A DNA stretch of 64,000 nt from Rhodobacteraceae bacterium HLUCCO18 (GCA_001314805.1 LJSY01000002.1:94100-158099), one strand, 5' to 3'. Shown: positions 36,874 through 47,317, numbered from the stretch's first letter. A program made the numbers and translations. The notes: generated from the sequence alone by a model not told the origin.

Positions 36874-37453
36874 CCTCGACATTCTGCATCGCGCGGTGGT
36901 GGATGCGGTGTACGCGTCGGCGCCGTCGTCGGATTTCGACCTGAACCCCGGGGTGCTGCTTTCACCGGACCGGCGGTTGCGTCCGGCGGCGGTGCTGGTC
37001 CCCGTGCTGGGCGCGGAGGTCGTGCTGACCAAACGCGCCTCGCATCTGACGCATCATCCGGGCCAGATCGCGCTGCCGGGCGGCAAGGTGGATGCCGGCG
37101 ACGCCGACATCCGCGCGGCCGCGCTGCGCGAGGCGCGGGAGGAGATCGGGCTCGATCCCGCCAATGTCGAGGTTCTGGTCGAACTGCCGCCCCACGAGAC
37201 CGTCACGGGCTACACGGTCACGCCCGTTCTGGCCCGCGTCCGCGCGGAGTTCGAGGCCGTGCCCGAGGATGGCGAGGTGGCCGAGGTGTTCCGCGTGCCG
37301 CTGGACTTCCTGATGACGCCCGCGAATTATCGCGTCGAAAGCCGGGCCTGGCGCGGGCAGCGCCGCCACTACTATGTCGCGCCTTACGGCCCCTATTACA
37401 TCTGGGGCGCCACGGCGCGGATCCTGAAATCGCTTGCCGACCGGGTGGGATGA
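36857..37453 (+). CDS. CoA-type Nudix hydrolase (NudL-like)
   Basis: A 198-residue protein with the Nudix box GGKVDAGDADIRAAALREAREEIGL (about residues 74-98; full motif is longer than quoted pieces) preceded by HLTHHPGQIALPGG, the extra UPF0035/NUDIX-CoA signature of CoA diphosphatases. It would cleave CoA and derivatives to 3'-phospho-ADP and phosphopantetheine. It starts within the end of hslO and is followed after one base by cca, so the three form an operon. Confidence 0.9.
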   Translation: MGRRIDLDILHRAVVDAVYASAPSSDFDLNPGVLLSPDRRLRPAAVLVPVLGAEVVLTKRASHLTHHPGQIALPGGKVDAGDADIRAAALREAREEIGLDPANVEVLVELPPHETVTGYTVTPVLARVRAEFEAVPEDGEVAEVFRVPLDFLMTPANYRVESRAWRGQRRHYYVAPYGPYYIWGATARILKSLADRVG

Positions 37454-37454
37454 C

Positions 37455-38600
37455 ATGCGTCTTGCGACCGAGTGGCTGGACGATCCCCATATCCGGGCGG
37501 TGCTGGACGCACTGGAGGCCGGCGGCGCGCGCGCGTGGTTCGTCGGCGGCTGCGTGCGTGACGGGCTTCTGGGCCTTGTGGCGGGCGACATCGACATCGC
37601 GACCGACGCCACGCCCGATCGCGTGACCGAAATGGTCGGGGCGGCGGGGCTGCGGGCCGTGCCGACCGGGGAGGCGCATGGCACCATCACCGTGGTGGCG
37701 GATCACGTCCCCGTCGAGGTGACGACGCTGCGGCGCGATGTGGCGACAGACGGGCGGCGCGCCACGGTGGCCTATACCGACAGGATCGAGGAGGACGCGC
37801 ATCGCCGCGACTTCACCGTCAACGCGCTCTACGCCTCCCGCGACGGGGTTGTCCTCGATCCCACGGGCGAGGGGCTGGCGGACCTCAAGGCGCGGCGCAT
37901 CCGGTTCATCGGCGACCCCCATGACAGGATCGTCGAGGATTACCTGCGCATCCTGCGCTTCTTCCGGTTCCACGCCCATTACGCCGACCCCGGTCTGGGC
38001 CTCGATGCCGACGGACTCGCCGCCGCGGCGGAACTGGCCGATGGGCTCGACCGGCTGGCCAAGGAACGGATCGGGGCCGAGATGCGCAAGCTTCTGGCCG
38101 CCCCCGACCCTTCGCCGGCGGTGGCGGCCATGGCGCGCTCGGGCGTCCTGTTGCACGTTCTGCCCGGTGCCGATGACCGGCTGCTTCCGGTGCTGGTGGA
38201 GATCGAGGGCGACGCGCCGCCCGACCCGATGCGCCGTCTCGCGGCGCTGGGCGGCGAGGATGTGGCCGTTTCGCTGAGGCTCTCCCGCGTCGAGGCGCAG
38301 GCGATGGCCCGGATGCGCGACGGCATGGCGAGCGCGGCCGGCCCCGGTGAACTGGGCTACCGGCATGGCGAGATGCTGGCGCGCGACATCCTGCTGCTGC
38401 GCGCCGCACTGGCCGGCCAGAGTGTGGACCCTGCCGATCTGGCCAAGGCCGCTGCCGGCGCCGAGGCCACCTTTCCGCTGAAGGCCGCCGACCTGATGCC
38501 GGATTTCTCGGGGCCCGCGCTGGGTGCGGAGCTTGCCCGGCTGGAACGGCGGTGGATCGACAGCGGCTTCGGACTGTCGGCGGGGGAACTGCTGTCCTGA
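37455..38600 (+). CDS. CCA tRNA nucleotidyltransferase / poly(A) polymerase family
   Basis: Class II nucleotidyltransferase adding or repairing the 3' CCA of tRNA. The 381-residue protein shows the head-domain motifs GGCVRDGLLG (about residues 26-35), DIDIATDATPD, RRDFTVNALYA and RIRFIGDP, then the helical RNA-binding half with LRILRFFRFHAHYAD. ATG 37455 starts one base after the Nudix stop. With hslO and the CoA-type Nudix gene it forms one operon; the product may also act on poly(A), which cannot be told apart here. Confidence 0.93.
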   Translation: MRLATEWLDDPHIRAVLDALEAGGARAWFVGGCVRDGLLGLVAGDIDIATDATPDRVTEMVGAAGLRAVPTGEAHGTITVVADHVPVEVTTLRRDVATDGRRATVAYTDRIEEDAHRRDFTVNALYASRDGVVLDPTGEGLADLKARRIRFIGDPHDRIVEDYLRILRFFRFHAHYADPGLGLDADGLAAAAELADGLDRLAKERIGAEMRKLLAAPDPSPAVAAMARSGVLLHVLPGADDRLLPVLVEIEGDAPPDPMRRLAALGGEDVAVSLRLSRVEAQAMARMRDGMASAAGPGELGYRHGEMLARDILLLRAALAGQSVDPADLAKAAAGAEATFPLKAADLMPDFSGPALGAELARLERRWIDSGFGLSAGELLS

Positions 38601-38658
38601 GCCCGCTTGACAGGGGTCTGTGCCCGGGGTTGGGTGCGCGCCTATCGGGGCGCGGCGC

Positions 38659-39243
38659 ATGGATCCTCTCTACCTTTTCGTCTTTCTCGGGCTCTTCACG
38701 CCGGGTCCGAATGTCATCCTGCTGACGACATCCGGCGCGCGCTTCGGCTTTCGCGCCAGCCTGCCGCATATCCTCGGCGTGGCGCTGGGCGTTGGCATCA
38801 CCGCCGGTCTGACGGGGTTCGGCATCGGCGCGCTCGTGGCGCAATATCCGGTCGTCAGGACCGGCCTCAGCGGTCTGGCGGCGGCATGGATCCTCTGGAT
38901 GGCATTGCAGCTGTGGCGCGCGCGGCCAGGTCGCATGTCAGCGGCGGGGGACGCCGAAAGACCATGGGGCGTCGCGCGGGCCGTGGTGTTCCAATGGGTC
39001 AACCCGAAGGTCTGGGCGGTCACGCTGGCGGCGGCGTCGGGCTATGGCCTTGGCCTCGCGCCATGGGACGAGGCGCAACGCCTGGCGCTGGCATTTTCGG
39101 GGATCAACCTCTTCGTCTGCCTGTTCTGGGCCTTCGCCGGGGCGCTTCTGGCGGGCCTGCTCAAGGACGACCGGGCGTGGACGGTCTTCACCCGCGTGAT
39201 GGCGACCGGTCTGGCCGCGTCGGCCGTCATGGTCTTTATCTGA
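38659..39243 (+). CDS. LysE/RhtB-family exporter
   Basis: A 194-residue membrane protein with six hydrophobic helices. The N-terminal FLGLFTPGPNVILLTTSGARFG carries the PGPN motif of LysE-type amino acid exporters, and FQWVNPKVWAV the conserved mid-protein segment. Substrate unknown; family members export lysine, homoserine, threonine and related metabolites. ATG 38659 was chosen because the conserved domain begins there. It stands between cca and the ABC exporter genes. Confidence 0.88.
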   Translation: MDPLYLFVFLGLFTPGPNVILLTTSGARFGFRASLPHILGVALGVGITAGLTGFGIGALVAQYPVVRTGLSGLAAAWILWMALQLWRARPGRMSAAGDAERPWGVARAVVFQWVNPKVWAVTLAAASGYGLGLAPWDEAQRLALAFSGINLFVCLFWAFAGALLAGLLKDDRAWTVFTRVMATGLAASAVMVFI

Positions 39244-39280
39244 TCCGGGAGCTATATGGAGGCCCGAGGACGGCGCCCCC

Positions 39281-41140
39281 ATGATTTCCCGACTGTTCCA
39301 GTTCTTCGAAACGCTGGTCGATCCCTACACGGCCTATCCCGACACGGACACGCCGCCGCGTCGGCTGTTCGCGTTTCTGTGGGACTACTCGCAGCCCTTC
39401 AAGACGCTCTTCGCGGCGACCGCGATCATGTCACTGGTGGTGGCGGCCATCGAGATCGGCCTGATCTGGTACATGGGCCGCGTGGTGGACCTGTTGTCCA
39501 CCGGCGCGCCGTCCGAGGTGCTGGCGGATCACGGGGTCGAGCTGATCCTCGCGGCGCTCTTCGTCCTTCTGATCCGGCCCCTCATGCAAGGCCTCGATGT
39601 CGCGCTTCTGAACAACGCGATCCTGCCGCAGTTCGGCACGCTGATCCGCTGGCGCGCGCATCGGCAGGTCCTGCGCCAGTCCGTGGGCTGGTTCGAGAAC
39701 GATTTCGCCGGCCGCATCGCCAACCGGATCATGCAGACCCCGCTGAGCGGCGGCGAGGCGGTGTTCCAGATCTTCGACGCGCTCACCTTCGCGCTCGCCT
39801 ACCTCGTTGGTGCGGCGATCCTGCTCTTTGGGGCGGATCCGCGCCTGCTTCTGCCGCTTCTGGCGTGGTTCGCGCTTTACGGGCTGTTGCTGCGCTGGAC
39901 GATCGTGCGGATCGGTCCCGCCTCGCAGGCCAGCGCCGATGCACGCTCGGCCACGACGGGGCGGATCGTCGACACCTACACGAACATCCATGCAGTGAAG
40001 CTTTTCGCCCATCACGACCGGGAGATCGAATACGCGAAGGAGGCGATCGAGAACACGCGCCAGACCTTCGCCCGCGAGATGCGGCTTTTCACCATCATGG
40101 ATATCGTCCTGACCGTCCTGAACGGCCTTCTGATCGTGGCCGTGGTGGGTTGGGCCATCTGGCTCTGGGCTGGGGGTGCTGCGAGTGTTGGCACGGTGGC
40201 CGCCGCGACGGCGCTGACGCTCAGGCTCAACGCCATGACAGGCTGGATCATGTGGGCGGTGTCGAGCTTTTTCCGCTCTCTCGGCGTGGTCGCGGAGGGG
40301 ATGGAGACGATCGCCGATCCCATCACCCTGACCGACGCGCCGGGCGCGAAGCCCCTGCAGTTCGACAAGGGCGAGATCCGGTTCGAGGACGTGTCGCACC
40401 ATTACGGGCGCGGCGCGGGCGGGATCGACCGGCTGAGCCTCACCATCCACCCCGGCGAGAAGGTCGGCCTGATCGGCCGGTCCGGCGCGGGCAAGTCGAC
40501 GCTGGTGAAGCTGCTGCTCAGGTTCTACGATCTGGAGGGCGGGCGCATCCTGATCGACGGGCAGGACATCGCGACCGTGACGCAGGACAGCCTGCGCCAC
40601 AGGATCGGCGTGGTGCAGCAGGACAGCGCGCTTCTGCATCGGTCGGTGCGCGACAACATCCTCTATGGTCGCCCCGACGCCACGGAGGAGGAGATGATCG
40701 CCGCAGCGAAACGGGCGGAGGCGCATGACTTCATCCAGGACCTCAGCGATCCTGAGGGCCGCACCGGCTACGAGGCCCATGTGGGCGAGCGTGGCGTGAA
40801 GCTGTCCGGCGGGCAGCGGCAGCGCGTGACGCTGGCGCGCGCGATCCTCAAGGACGCGCCGATCCTCCTTCTGGACGAGGCGACAAGCGCGCTCGACAGC
40901 GAGGTGGAGGCCGCGATCCAGGACACGCTTTACGGCGTGATGGAGGGCAAGACGGTCATCGCCATCGCGCACCGGCTTTCGACCATCGCGCATATGGACC
41001 GGATCGTGGTTCTGGATGACGGACGCATCGCCGAAGAGGGGAACCATTCCGGGCTTCTGGCGATGAACGGACTATATGCCGGGTTCTGGGCGCGCCAGTC
41101 CGGCGGGTTCATCGGAACGGAGGCCGAGGCGGCGGAATGA
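39281..41140 (+). CDS. ABC exporter, fused permease-ATPase (subunit 1)
   Basis: A 619-residue half-transporter: a six-helix type I exporter membrane domain (residues ~50-350) and a nucleotide-binding domain. Walker A GRSGAGKST is near residue 398, the signature LSGGQRQR near 508, and Walker B ILLLDEATSALD follows, with the H-loop in AIAHRLSTIA. It overlaps the next ABC gene by 4 bases (ATGA), so both form a heterodimer. The pair lacks an adjacent accessory protein; substrate unknown. Confidence 0.9.
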   Translation: MISRLFQFFETLVDPYTAYPDTDTPPRRLFAFLWDYSQPFKTLFAATAIMSLVVAAIEIGLIWYMGRVVDLLSTGAPSEVLADHGVELILAALFVLLIRPLMQGLDVALLNNAILPQFGTLIRWRAHRQVLRQSVGWFENDFAGRIANRIMQTPLSGGEAVFQIFDALTFALAYLVGAAILLFGADPRLLLPLLAWFALYGLLLRWTIVRIGPASQASADARSATTGRIVDTYTNIHAVKLFAHHDREIEYAKEAIENTRQTFAREMRLFTIMDIVLTVLNGLLIVAVVGWAIWLWAGGAASVGTVAAATALTLRLNAMTGWIMWAVSSFFRSLGVVAEGMETIADPITLTDAPGAKPLQFDKGEIRFEDVSHHYGRGAGGIDRLSLTIHPGEKVGLIGRSGAGKSTLVKLLLRFYDLEGGRILIDGQDIATVTQDSLRHRIGVVQQDSALLHRSVRDNILYGRPDATEEEMIAAAKRAEAHDFIQDLSDPEGRTGYEAHVGERGVKLSGGQRQRVTLARAILKDAPILLLDEATSALDSEVEAAIQDTLYGVMEGKTVIAIAHRLSTIAHMDRIVVLDDGRIAEEGNHSGLLAMNGLYAGFWARQSGGFIGTEAEAAE

Positions 41141-42990
41141 CGACGACGATCCGGAAAACCCTAGCCTGGCTTGGCAGCCTTATCGACGGCTTCCAGCCCG
41201 CCGAAGGCGCGCCGCCCCGCATGCTCTGGCCCTTCATCCGCTGGTGCCTTGCCGGGTCGTGGCCGGTCATCATCGTGGCGGCGATCCTCTCGGGTCTTGC
41301 GGGCGTGATGGAGGTGGGCGCGGCGTGGCTCCTGGGGGTGCTGGTCGACAGCACCGCCGCGGGCAGCGAGGGGTATTTTTCGGAAAACCTCGGCCTCGTC
41401 GTCCTTTACGTCGTGTTCTACCTCGCGCTCCGGCCGCTGTTCTTCGGTACGTCGGCGGCGTTCAACGGCATCGTCCTGCCGCCGAACCTGTCGCCGCTGA
41501 TCCAGAGCCGGTTGCACCGCTGGTCGCTGGGGCATTCGGTGACCTTCTTCGACAACGATTTCGCGGGCCGCATCGCGCAGAAGCAGATGCAGACGGCGAC
41601 GGCGCTGGTGAACGTGGTGACCGAGGTGATCAACGCCGGCGCCTTCGCCGTCGCCACGCTGATCGGGTCCGTCGTCATGCTGGCGGCGATCGACTGGCGC
41701 ATCGGTCTGGCGCTGCTTCTGTGGCTTGCGGGCTATATCGTGATGATCCGCTGGTTCCTGCCCCGCATTCGCGTGCGGTCCAAGGACCGGGCGGCGGCGC
41801 GGGCCAACGTGACGGGGCAGATCGTCGACACGATCACCAACATCAAGACGGTCAAGCTGTTCGGCCATGTCGATCACGAGGACGAGGCCGCCATCGACGC
41901 GCTGCAGGGCTATCGCCAGACCGCGCTGGCCTTCGGTTACCTCTCCACCGGCTTCCGCTTCGCGCTGATGGCGACGGCGGGGCTTCTGCCCGTGATCCTC
42001 GTGCTGGGCGCCGTCCTGCTTTGGCAGAACGGTCAGGCCACGCCCGGCGAGATCGCGGCGACGGGCGCGATCGCCATGCGCATCGCGCAGATGACCGGCT
42101 GGGTCAGTTTCACGCTGATGGCCGTCTACGCGAATGTGGGCGAGATCGAGGACGGGATGCGCACGCTGACCCCGCCCCACACCCTGACCGACGATCCGGA
42201 CGCGCGGACCCTGCCGCGGATCGAGGGGCGGATCGCCTATGAGGACGTGAGTTTCGCCTATGGCCGGCAGGCGGGCGGCGTCGAGGACATCGACCTGGTG
42301 ATCGAACCGGGGCAGAAACTGGGCATCGTCGGCGCGTCGGGCGCGGGCAAGTCTACGCTCGTGTCGCTTCTCCTGCGGCTCTACGACACCGAGGAGGGGC
42401 GCATCACGCTGGACGGGACCGACATTCGCGATGTGACGCAGGACAGCCTGCGCCACCAGATCGCGATGGTCACGCAGGAGACGGCGATGTTCAACCGCTC
42501 CGCGATGGAGAACATCCGTTACGGCCGGCCCGAGGCCACCGACGAGGAGGTCTACGCCGCCGCGAAACGGGCCGAGGCGCATGACTTCATCCTGTCGCTG
42601 CGCGATCATCGGGGGCGCGAAGGCTATGGGGCGCATCTGGGCGAACGGGGCGTGAAGCTATCGGGCGGACAGCGGCAGCGCATCGCGCTGGCGCGCGCCT
42701 TCCTGAAGGACGCACCGGTGCTGGTGCTGGACGAGGCCACGAGTGCGCTCGACAGCGAGGTCGAGGCCGCGATCCAGTCCACCCTTGCCGACGTGATGGA
42801 GGGCAAGACGGTGATCGCCATCGCGCACCGCCTGTCCACGCTGGCCGCGATGGACCGGATCATCGTTCTGGACGCGGGCCGGATCGTGGAGGACGGGACG
42901 CACCAGCAGCTGCTTGCGAAGGACGGGCTTTACGCGCGTTACTGGAACCGGCAATCGGGCGGCTTCATCCATGCGGAGGCGGCCGAATAG
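41137..42990 (+). CDS. ABC exporter, fused permease-ATPase (subunit 2)
   Basis: A 617-residue partner of the preceding gene with the same layout: membrane domain (about 40-350) and ATPase with Walker A GASGAGKST (near 399), LSGGQRQR and Walker B VLVLDEATSALD. Both ATP sites look complete, unlike heterodimeric exporters with one degenerate site. The pair resembles lipid or multidrug type I exporters; the two proteins share strong similarity, so a tandem duplication is likely. Confidence 0.9.
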   Translation: MTTTIRKTLAWLGSLIDGFQPAEGAPPRMLWPFIRWCLAGSWPVIIVAAILSGLAGVMEVGAAWLLGVLVDSTAAGSEGYFSENLGLVVLYVVFYLALRPLFFGTSAAFNGIVLPPNLSPLIQSRLHRWSLGHSVTFFDNDFAGRIAQKQMQTATALVNVVTEVINAGAFAVATLIGSVVMLAAIDWRIGLALLLWLAGYIVMIRWFLPRIRVRSKDRAAARANVTGQIVDTITNIKTVKLFGHVDHEDEAAIDALQGYRQTALAFGYLSTGFRFALMATAGLLPVILVLGAVLLWQNGQATPGEIAATGAIAMRIAQMTGWVSFTLMAVYANVGEIEDGMRTLTPPHTLTDDPDARTLPRIEGRIAYEDVSFAYGRQAGGVEDIDLVIEPGQKLGIVGASGAGKSTLVSLLLRLYDTEEGRITLDGTDIRDVTQDSLRHQIAMVTQETAMFNRSAMENIRYGRPEATDEEVYAAAKRAEAHDFILSLRDHRGREGYGAHLGERGVKLSGGQRQRIALARAFLKDAPVLVLDEATSALDSEVEAAIQSTLADVMEGKTVIAIAHRLSTLAAMDRIIVLDAGRIVEDGTHQQLLAKDGLYARYWNRQSGGFIHAEAAE

Positions 42991-43047
42991 GCTGGTCGCG
43001 GGGCGCGCCCCATGACAGAAACGGCCCGTCCTGAAGGGAAGGGGTCG

Positions 43048-43470
43048 ATGGATTTCGAGACGGTCTCAGCCGCGGATTTCGGGCGCAGCCTCATGGGGCT
43101 GGGGGTGAACCTGCTGTCGCCGGATGTGCGGGCGCTGGCGGCGTTTCTGAGCGAGGTCTTCGGTCTCTCCGTCCACCGGCTCAGCGACGATTTCGCCATC
43201 GTCATCCATGATGGCGCTATGTTTCAACTCCACCACGACGGGACGTTCCGCGCACACCCCGTGCTTGGCCTCGTGCCCGAAACCCCGCCACGCGGGGGTG
43301 GGGCGCAGTTCTACCTCTTCGGCATCGACCCGGACGCGGCGGCTGCGCGGGCGCAAGCGGCGGGATACATGGTACCGGAGCCGCCAGCAGACAAACCGCA
43401 CGGGCTGCGCGAATGCACCGTGCTGAGCCCCGAGGGCTACGCGTTTTCCCCAGCCGTGCATGTTGGCTGA
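43048..43470 (+). CDS. VOC (glyoxalase-like) superfamily protein
   Basis: A 140-residue protein with the VOC betaalphabetabetabeta pattern: LGVNLLSPDVRALAAFLSEVFGLS, then MFQLHHDGTF, and the second half with YLFGIDPDAAAARAQAAG and VLSPEGYAFSP. Metal ligands are not obvious beyond the His/Glu positions in HHDG and SPEGY, so the reaction is open (dioxygenase, lyase or binding protein). The ATG at 43048 follows AAGGGG; an earlier ATG at 43012 lacks such a site. Three bases before the RNA methyltransferase gene. Confidence 0.7.
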   Translation: MDFETVSAADFGRSLMGLGVNLLSPDVRALAAFLSEVFGLSVHRLSDDFAIVIHDGAMFQLHHDGTFRAHPVLGLVPETPPRGGGAQFYLFGIDPDAAAARAQAAGYMVPEPPADKPHGLRECTVLSPEGYAFSPAVHVG

Positions 43471-43473
43471 GCC

Positions 43474-44709
43474 GTGACGGAGATCGCGATCACACGGCTG
43501 GGCCATCGCGGCGACGGGATCGGGGAGGGCCCCGATGGCCGGACGATCTACGCCGCGCGCACGCTGCCGGGCGAGGTGATCGCGGGCGAAATCGATGGCG
43601 ACAGGATCGAGACGCCCGCCATCGTGGCGCCTGCTGCGGAGCGGGTGAGCGCGCCTTGCCTGCATTACCGGAGCTGCGGGGGCTGCGCCCTGATGCATGC
43701 CTCGGACAGCTTCGTCGCGGACTGGAAAACGCAAGTCATCGCAACCGCGCTGGCCGCGCAGGGCCTCGATGCAGCCATACGACCCATCGCGACCTCCCCG
43801 CCCCGGTCGCGGCGGCGCGCCACCCTCGCCGGGCGGCGGACGAAGAAGGGCGCGCTGGTGGGTTTCCACGCGCGTCGGTCCGACACGATCGTGCCCATCA
43901 CCGACTGTCACGTTCTGGCACCGGTTCTTATGGCAGCCGTGCCGGTGTTGGAGGACATCACCCGGCTTGGCGGCTCGCGGGCCGGGGTGCTTTCCTTCGC
44001 GATGACCCAGACGGAGAGCGGCGTGGACCTGCGCGTGACGGGGGGCAAGCCGCTCGACGGGCCGCTGCGGGCGGCGCTGGGCGGGTTCGCGGGCCACTTC
44101 GTGCGTCTGACATGGGAGGATGAGCCGATCTTTGCCGCCACATCGCCGCTGGTGCGGCTCGGAAACGCGGCCGTCACACCGCCGCCGGGGGCGTTCCTTC
44201 AGGCGACGGCGCATGGGGAGGCGGCGCTCCTGTCGGCCGTCGAGGAAGTGACGGACGGAGCCAGCCGCATCGCGGACCTCTTCGCCGGGTGCGGCACCTT
44301 CGCGCTGCCGCTGGCGCGGCGCGCCGCGGTCCATGCCGTCGAGGGGGAGGCGTCCCTGCTGGCCGCGCTCGACGCCGGCGCGCGCCATGCGCGGGGGCTG
44401 AAACCCGTCACGACGGAGATGCGCGACCTTTTCCGCCGCCCGATGATGGTCTCCGAACTCTCCGCCTACGACGCCGTGGTCATCGACCCGCCCCGCGCCG
44501 GCGCGGAGGCACAGACCCGTGCGCTGGCCGAGGCGCGTGTGCCGCGTATCGCGGCGGTGTCCTGCAACCCGGTGACCTTCGCGCGCGACGCCGCGATCCT
44601 CACGCGCGCGGGATATCGCCTCAATTGGGTGCAACCCGTTGACCAGTTTCGATGGTCGACGCATGTGGAGCTTGCCGCGTCGCTCACCCTCGCCCATATC
44701 GACCTCTGA
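43474..44709 (+). CDS. 23S rRNA (uracil-5)-methyltransferase-type enzyme (RlmD/TrmA family)
   Basis: A 411-residue SAM-dependent RNA methyltransferase starting at GTG. An N-terminal TRAM-like part is followed by a 4Fe-4S site with Cys62, Cys68 and Cys71 (PCLHYRSCGGC) and a fourth Cys in ITDCHVLAP. The SAM fold has LFAGCGTFALPLA and the catalytic Cys lies in AVSCNPVTFARD. RlmD and RlmC methylate uridines of 23S rRNA; this family member cannot be placed finer. It follows the VOC gene after three bases. Confidence 0.88.
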   Translation: MTEIAITRLGHRGDGIGEGPDGRTIYAARTLPGEVIAGEIDGDRIETPAIVAPAAERVSAPCLHYRSCGGCALMHASDSFVADWKTQVIATALAAQGLDAAIRPIATSPPRSRRRATLAGRRTKKGALVGFHARRSDTIVPITDCHVLAPVLMAAVPVLEDITRLGGSRAGVLSFAMTQTESGVDLRVTGGKPLDGPLRAALGGFAGHFVRLTWEDEPIFAATSPLVRLGNAAVTPPPGAFLQATAHGEAALLSAVEEVTDGASRIADLFAGCGTFALPLARRAAVHAVEGEASLLAALDAGARHARGLKPVTTEMRDLFRRPMMVSELSAYDAVVIDPPRAGAEAQTRALAEARVPRIAAVSCNPVTFARDAAILTRAGYRLNWVQPVDQFRWSTHVELAASLTLAHIDL

Positions 44710-44726
44710 ACCGCGAGAGATGACCC

Positions 44727-45515
44727 ATGTCCGACACAGCCGCCCCCGAGGGTTTCCGCACGCGTCTGGCCGACTGGCTGGACCGGCCGCAGGTGCGCAA
44801 CACGATCATCGGCGTGATCGTGTTCAATGCCATCATTCTCGGGATGGAGACGTCGGACACGCTGATGGCGTCCTGGGGTCCGATGATCCTCGCCCTCGAC
44901 CGGGCCTGCCTGGCAATCTTCGTGATCGAGATCGCGCTGAAGCTCGTGGCCCACGGCACGCGGTTCTTCCGCTCGGGCTGGAACCTGTTCGACTTCGTCA
45001 TCGTGGGCATCGCGCTGGTTCCGGCGGCGCAGGGCCTGTCGGTCCTGCGGGCGCTGCGCATCCTGCGGGTGCTGCGCATCCTGTCGGTGGTCCCGTCGCT
45101 GCGCCGCGTGGTGGAAGGTCTGATGACCGCGCTGCCGGGGATGGGATCGGTCTTCCTGCTGATGTCGATCATCTTCTACATCGGCGCGGTCATGGCGACC
45201 AAGCTCTTCTCCGACAGCTTCCCCGACTGGTTCGGCACGCTGGGCGATTCGCTCTATACGCTGTTCCAAATCATGACGCTTGAATCCTGGTCCATGGGCA
45301 TCGTCCGCCCGGTGCTCGAGGTCTATCCCTACGCCTGGGCCTTCTTCGTGCCCTTCATCATGGTCACGACCTTCGCGGTGGTGAACCTGATCGTGGGCCT
45401 CGTCGTGAACTCCATGCAGGACGCCCACTCGGAGGAAAGCAACGCAGCGACGGACGCCTATCGCGACGAGGTGCTGGAGCGGCTGAGGCAGATCGAGGAG
45501 AAGCTGGAGAAGTAG
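44727..45515 (+). CDS. Bacterial voltage-gated sodium channel
   Basis: A 262-residue single-domain channel, one of four subunits. Six helices are visible: S1 from about residue 25, S4 voltage sensor LRALRILRVLRILS with Arg at 108, 111, 114 and 117 every third position, and the pore with selectivity filter TLESWSM (residues 184-190), the motif of NavAb-like channels that selects sodium. The C-terminal tail (DAYRDEVLERLRQIEEKLEK) is a coiled coil that tetramerises. The channel conducts sodium after depolarisation. No partner gene is apparent; downstream is an arsenite carrier. Confidence 0.95.
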   Translation: MSDTAAPEGFRTRLADWLDRPQVRNTIIGVIVFNAIILGMETSDTLMASWGPMILALDRACLAIFVIEIALKLVAHGTRFFRSGWNLFDFVIVGIALVPAAQGLSVLRALRILRVLRILSVVPSLRRVVEGLMTALPGMGSVFLLMSIIFYIGAVMATKLFSDSFPDWFGTLGDSLYTLFQIMTLESWSMGIVRPVLEVYPYAWAFFVPFIMVTTFAVVNLIVGLVVNSMQDAHSEESNAATDAYRDEVLERLRQIEEKLEK

Positions 45516-45602
45516 CGGGTCCCGTCCCGAAAGGGGCTTTCGAACCGGCGGCGGCGATGCTTTAAGCGCCCCTGACCGAGACAGCCGGAGCGGGACCGCG
45601 AC

Positions 45603-46618
<1,016 letters not shown>

Positions 46619-46622
<4 letters not shown>

Positions 46623-47245
46623 GGCCTCTCACGCAAAATCCTCATTGTATCTAGTTGTGGCTTGATCCATGCCGCCTTGGCGGGCCCTATCCAGCGCAAC
46701 AATTCCAAGCATTTACTGTAATCCGCGGTCAGGTCGCGCATGAAGATGGGTTCATGATGCGAGATACGGTTGCGAAACTCTCGAACCACTTCGCACCTGT
46801 CGTGGAATTCGGACTGAGTAAGGGCTGCTGGAAGGTCGGGGAAGTGGAGTATCAACTCACTCCACAACGGAGCCTCGTACTTCGGAAGGAGCATATTCGT
46901 CCAAAACCCAAAACTTAACTCAGCGGTCATGCGCCCACTGGTCGGGGTTTTACCTCTCTTCTCGATATCCGACGCCGCTCGAAGGACTATTGGCTTTCCC
47001 TTCTTGCCCAAGAGTTCAATAAAGCCCTGATCCGTCCACCACTCCTCCCTGAATACCTCGCATAGACGCTTTTCCATCCTGTTGCGCAGACAGACCTCTA
47101 TAGAGGATAGAAGCGGGTAGAATGATGCAGAGATACGCATATTCCATCCGTACAAGCGCAGCGCACGTCCCTGATCGAAGCCAGACGCTTCAAGATAGGT
47201 GGCGAAGCGGTCGTTCGAGAGATGATCGATAACCTCTTTAATCAA
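46619..47245 (-). CDS. Abi-family (AbiD/F-like, HEPN-type) protein
   Basis: A 208-residue protein of the Abi_2 family linked to abortive phage infection and predicted HEPN RNases. N-terminal features are [12 protein letters not shown] and [12 protein letters not shown], then [12 protein letters not shown], and the conserved [15 protein letters not shown] with Arg158 and His163 in the HEPN R-x4-H arrangement. The start is TTG at 47245; no ATG fits the conserved N-terminus. The DNA is clearly less GC-rich than its flanks and codon use differs, indicating recent acquisition. It ends inside the stop of the ACR3 gene. Antiphage role is inferred from family knowledge, not shown. Confidence 0.85.
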
Positions 47246-47299
47246 TATATTGTACCTGTAGAATCAACAGCTACAAGGCGGCTCACAGTTTTATTGCAG

Positions 47300-47317
47300 A
47301 GTCAATAGATATTGACT
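47300..47317. promoter_or_regulatory. Perfect 18-bp palindrome upstream of the Abi-like gene
   Basis: AGTCAATA-GA-TATTGACT, a perfect inverted repeat with two central bases, 55 bases before the TTG start of the Abi-like gene. It looks like an operator for a dimeric repressor and is AT-rich like the gene it precedes. Confidence 0.5.

Noticed and set aside
46655..46918. 87-residue plus-strand frame inside the Abi-like gene
   Set aside because: Antisense to a well-recognised Abi_2 frame and without ribosome-binding site.
47246..47275. TTGTAG-N16-TACAAT as Abi promoter on the minus strand
   Set aside because: The -10 box ends three bases before the TTG start, so the transcript would begin inside the gene; either the start or the promoter is different, so I did not list it.
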